DNA from: Dasypus novemcinctus
Taxonomy: Eukaryota; Chordata; Mammalia; Cingulata; Dasypodidae
DNA: 64,000 nt
Reading direction: 5' to 3'
Assembly: GCF_030445035.2 (NCBI RefSeq)
Contig: NC_080676.1
Span: 9,400,940 to 9,464,939 of the forward strand
Positions within the stretch are counted from its first letter, which is position 1. Each line of letters begins with the position of its first letter. Made by a program: the position numbers and the translations under genes. The notes under the pieces were generated by a model. The model was not told the origin of the DNA and searched no databases. It saw only the letters and a program-made list of their open reading frames with translations. Shown piece by piece: positions 60,911-64,000 of this stretch.

Positions 60911-63394
60911 AGATGTAATTTAATATGCTGGAAGACTCCATCTTAGGTGGCGGGGAAGTTAGGCCTGGGCTCGAGGTCCACAGTGGGCCACTTAAAACTG
61001 GGGAAGCTTCCGGCTCTCCAGAGCCACCTTACCAGCCTGCGCTGCTGGGGAAGCGCTGCGTGTCAGCTGCCAGGGCCCAGCCCAGCCCTCCCCACCCCTT
61101 CCTCCCACACGCGCATCCGTCGGACACACACGTACATCTTTTTACGAGCAGTTCAGCCTTGGCAACAGGCTCACAGCGGAGACCGAGGGTCCCCCTTCCC
61201 AGCCGGGGAGGAAGCAGCCGCATGCCCACTCCCCCAGCCACCCGAGCCGGGCCCAACGGCCCCCTCCCCTGGGGTGAGCCTGCGCAGTCGTGCCGTGGTC
61301 TGGGTCTCGGTTTCCTCTCCGGGGCCGGCTGAGAGCCTTGGTGCGGTGGTGCCTGGAGCGAGGCCCGCCAGGGGCGCCGTTTCACCAGTGCCGCCCTGGC
61401 CCCTTCAGGTCCTGGAAGCTGTTTCTAGAATAATGCGCTGCTGCAGCTGCTTCCTCCCACTCCTCTGGCTCCCACAGCCCCCCCAGCCCTCCTCCCCGGC
61501 ATGGGACCCAAGCTTTCTTAGTCTGCGCACCTCGAGCCTCCAGCACCCGGCCAGCACAGAGCAGGTGCCTGGGAATCGAGGGGAGGAACGGGTGAGGGCG
61601 GAATCTCCGCTTTGGGATCCGGCTGCTCCAGGGCGTGCCGGCTACATCTGGGCACCCCGAGGCGCGGGGCGACGCCGCAGCCCTGGAGCCCCGCGCTCGC
61701 CCCGGAGCTGTTCCTTCCACCCACTTCTGTGCCCTGAGCTTAGAGAGCGGCAAGTGGAGGCAGCTTGATTCGGGGTGTACCCGGTGTTACCCCCGGGACT
61801 TTTCTCTTAATTCAACCCCAAAAGTTCTCTCACCAAAGCCTTTAGAGCAGGATCCACGCGTTTGCACCCGAGGAGGAAGCGGGGTGCCTCTGCTGATTCT
61901 GGCTGAAGCCCCCCCAGCGCCTCCTGGGCGCGGCGGGTTTCCCTTGCCCGGAGCTCGCTTTGCACCCCACTCCCCACCGGGGGGCTGCTGGGGTTGGGGT
62001 AGGAGGGCCCGGCTCCCTCACCCCCACGTGCCCTCGCTGGCTGCCCCGGGACGCCCCTTCCCGCCGCCGGCGCCGCCGCCCTGCTTTTTCTAGAGCATCT
62101 TCTCTGTGGCCGCATTTTCCCTCTTAGAGAACACGGGGGCTTCCAAGGGCCGCACGGGCCCCGAGGAAGCATTTTATAGTGGGACGCAGAGCGCCTTTGG
62201 AGAAAAGGTGTCCAAGCCCTGGCTCGCCACAGTGTCTTCTGCCCCGAAGGCGCAGGAGTGACGCTCCCTGAGGGGAAGGCGAGGGCAGAGGAGGCGGGGC
62301 GCGGGGCGCGGGGCCTCCTCGGGTCCCCGGGAGAGGACTGCTCTGCGGTGACTGCGGAAGGCGGTTCCGCTACCCTGAGGCGGAAAACCTCGAGCCTCTC
62401 AGCCGTGGCCGCGTGCGCGTGTTGTCTGCGCGCTGCCCGAGCGCCTTGGCGGCGCCTGAGTACAGCACCGGGCGGAGGCCGCGGGCTCCATTCATGCCCG
62501 CCCCCACTGCTCCGCAGCCCCAGGCCTCGCCGGGCCCTGACGAGTCACAGCTCCCACCACCCCCCCACACCCCGCCCACGCCGCCCCAGGCACCAGCGGA
62601 AGGGGCCTGGTGAGGAGGGGCTGGCGGTGGGCGACCAGGCGTCAGGGGGGGTTACTAGTGATCTTGGGTCCAAGCGGGGCGCGGCCAGGAGGCCCCTGTG
62701 AGCAAGGCTGGCGAGGGCACTGGGGCCTAGACTGGCGGAGCCACAGGAAGGTCAGGAGGGGTGGTCACGCCCCTGAGAGAAGGGCTGGAGGCACCAGTGC
62801 CTCAGACGGAAGTCTCTGGAGGAAGAGCGGAAGCTGGGACTGGACAGCTTCCCAGGGCCACAAGTGGAAGCAGCTAAGCAGGCCAGCATGGTGGAGCCTC
62901 ACCTCCCTTCAGCGGAACCTCATGCCACTTTTGATACAACCTTCCTTAGTCTTAGTTGACTGAGCAGCCAGGTCACAGTGCCCAGACTCAAGGTTGTGAT
63001 TCTTTTTCACAGAATATATTGCCAGGCCAGCACTCTCCGTCCCCTCTGCTGGATTGACCCAGGCCTAAAAGCAGGACTTGGCAGTCATCCCTGAGGGGCT
63101 CCACTGTACTGCACTACACCACATTTCCCAGGGTATGAAGACGGGTTTCCAGTTCCACCGTCTGTGTATTATCCGTCCCTCCCAGCTTGTGCTGTCCTCG
63201 CGTTGGGGCGTGTCGTAACCAACGTGCTAAATGCACAGCGCCCTACATTAACTAAGAGTTGGGCTGCGTTGAGTTGCACCGGACTTCTTGGCATCATGTT
63301 CCTTTATTTTTGTAGCTATTAAATTAACCTTGTATTCATTTTAATTTTCCAATTTTCGTTGAGTGGGTTTTGAACCAACACGTTCACCCTGGGT
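60911..63394. other. Intron 2, GC-rich; CpG-dense 61.9-62.6 kb
   Basis: 61900-62620 is CpG-dense and may be an intragenic CpG island. Frames up to 273 codons (60947-61768) overlap others and look like GC artefacts. 63000-63390 becomes AT-rich without a named repeat. No exon supported. Confidence 0.5.
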
Positions 63395-64000
63395 CTCAGA
63401 CATTTTTTGTTTTTTTTTCGTTTATTTTTATTTAGAGAAGTTATAGTTTTACAGAAAAGGCATGCCAGAAGGACAGTTTTCCCTTATGTCCCACCACACA
63501 CACACAGTTTTCCTTTGTGTGTGTGTGTGAGTTAACAAAACAATCGTGCGGACCATACAGCCTCCCCATACGCTGCCCCACCACCACCTTACATTGGTGT
63601 ACAATTTTTTACACCTGATGAAAGAACATCATCTTAGTCTTATTGCTCTCTATAGTCCATAGCTTATATTTGGTGTATTTTCCCCAAAAACCATCCTATT
63701 GATGGCATGAATTATTATTATATATTTGCTATAGTCCGTGAGCGAACGTTCTCATTTTTGTACTGTTAACTACAGCCCATCCTCCACCACGGGGCTCCCT
63801 GTGTTACACAGCTCCCTGCCTTGTACATCCCTCCAAAACGCGCACTCGGTGGCTCTCAGTTTCCTCACAGAGTCGTGCTGTCATCAGCTCAGTCCATTTC
63901 AGAACGTTGTCATTACTCCAAGTGGAACAATCCCACACCCCCTCGTGCGCCCCCATTGTTGGCCCTTAGCATTCGTGGGGTACCTTCTTTGCCATTGCTG
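63395..64000 (-). mobile_element. L1 3'-end remnant, antisense, continues off the window
   Basis: 'agaagttatagttttacaga', 'caccttacattggtgtacaa', 'tatagtccatagcttatatt', 'ccatttcagaacgttgtcat' follow the order of antisense L1 3' regions. It is cut by the window end. Confidence 0.7.
63495..63529. repeat. (CA)6...(TG)7 inverted repeat
   Basis: Left arm (CA)6 at 63495-63506, right arm (TG)7 at 63516-63529, loop of 9 nt. A perfect 12-bp stem can form. It lies inside the L1 remnant. Confidence 0.85.

Noticed and set aside
60947..61768. A 273-codon + frame in intron 2
   Set aside because: Pro/Ser/Ala-rich, unrelated to known proteins, overlapping other frames; not SPSB4's last exon.

Overview
The window is vertebrate nuclear DNA, almost certainly from an armadillo (Xenarthra, Dasypus-like). 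The main evidence is nine long copies (about 350-440 bp) of a tRNA-derived SINE with box A/box B-like heads and A-rich tails, most with exact target-site duplications, plus shorter relatives. Their sequence matches my memory of the armadillo DAS-SINE family. Ancient MIR, L1, MLT1-like and other mammalian repeats fill much of the rest. I see no bacterial or viral gene organisation and no CRISPR array.

Only one protein-coding gene can be supported: SPSB4 on the + strand, a SPRY-domain/SOCS-box substrate receptor of a cullin-5 ubiquitin ligase. A large CpG island (about 11.3-13.8 kb) is its likely promoter. A predicted non-coding exon 1 ends at 12723, before GTGAGT. Intron 1 runs to 30005. Exon 2 (30006-30853) carries the start codon and the first 231 codons, then reads into GTGAGT. 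The SOCS-box exon is not in the window, so everything after 30853 is intron 2.

Layout: 1-11.3 kb is repeat-rich intergenic DNA (MLT1-like LTR, sense L1, an old inverted-end repeat, two SINEs). 11.3-20.4 kb is GC-rich promoter, exon 1 and early intron 1. 20.6-28.4 kb is an AT-rich block of antisense L1 fragments with nested SINEs and one solo endogenous-retrovirus LTR with a perfect 6-bp duplication. 28.4-31 kb is GC-rich and holds exon 2. 31-63 kb is GC-rich intron 2 with six long SINEs, many MIRs, several CpG-dense stretches and a few AT-rich islands that could be conserved regulatory elements. 63.4-64 kb is another antisense L1 3' end.

The most interesting item is a predicted upstream ORF whose AUG is the last three bases of exon 1 and whose other 38 codons lie in exon 2, ending 37 nt before the SPSB4 start. 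I found no novel multi-gene system. Repeat names rest on recognition from memory, not on a search, and uncertain ones are left unnamed.
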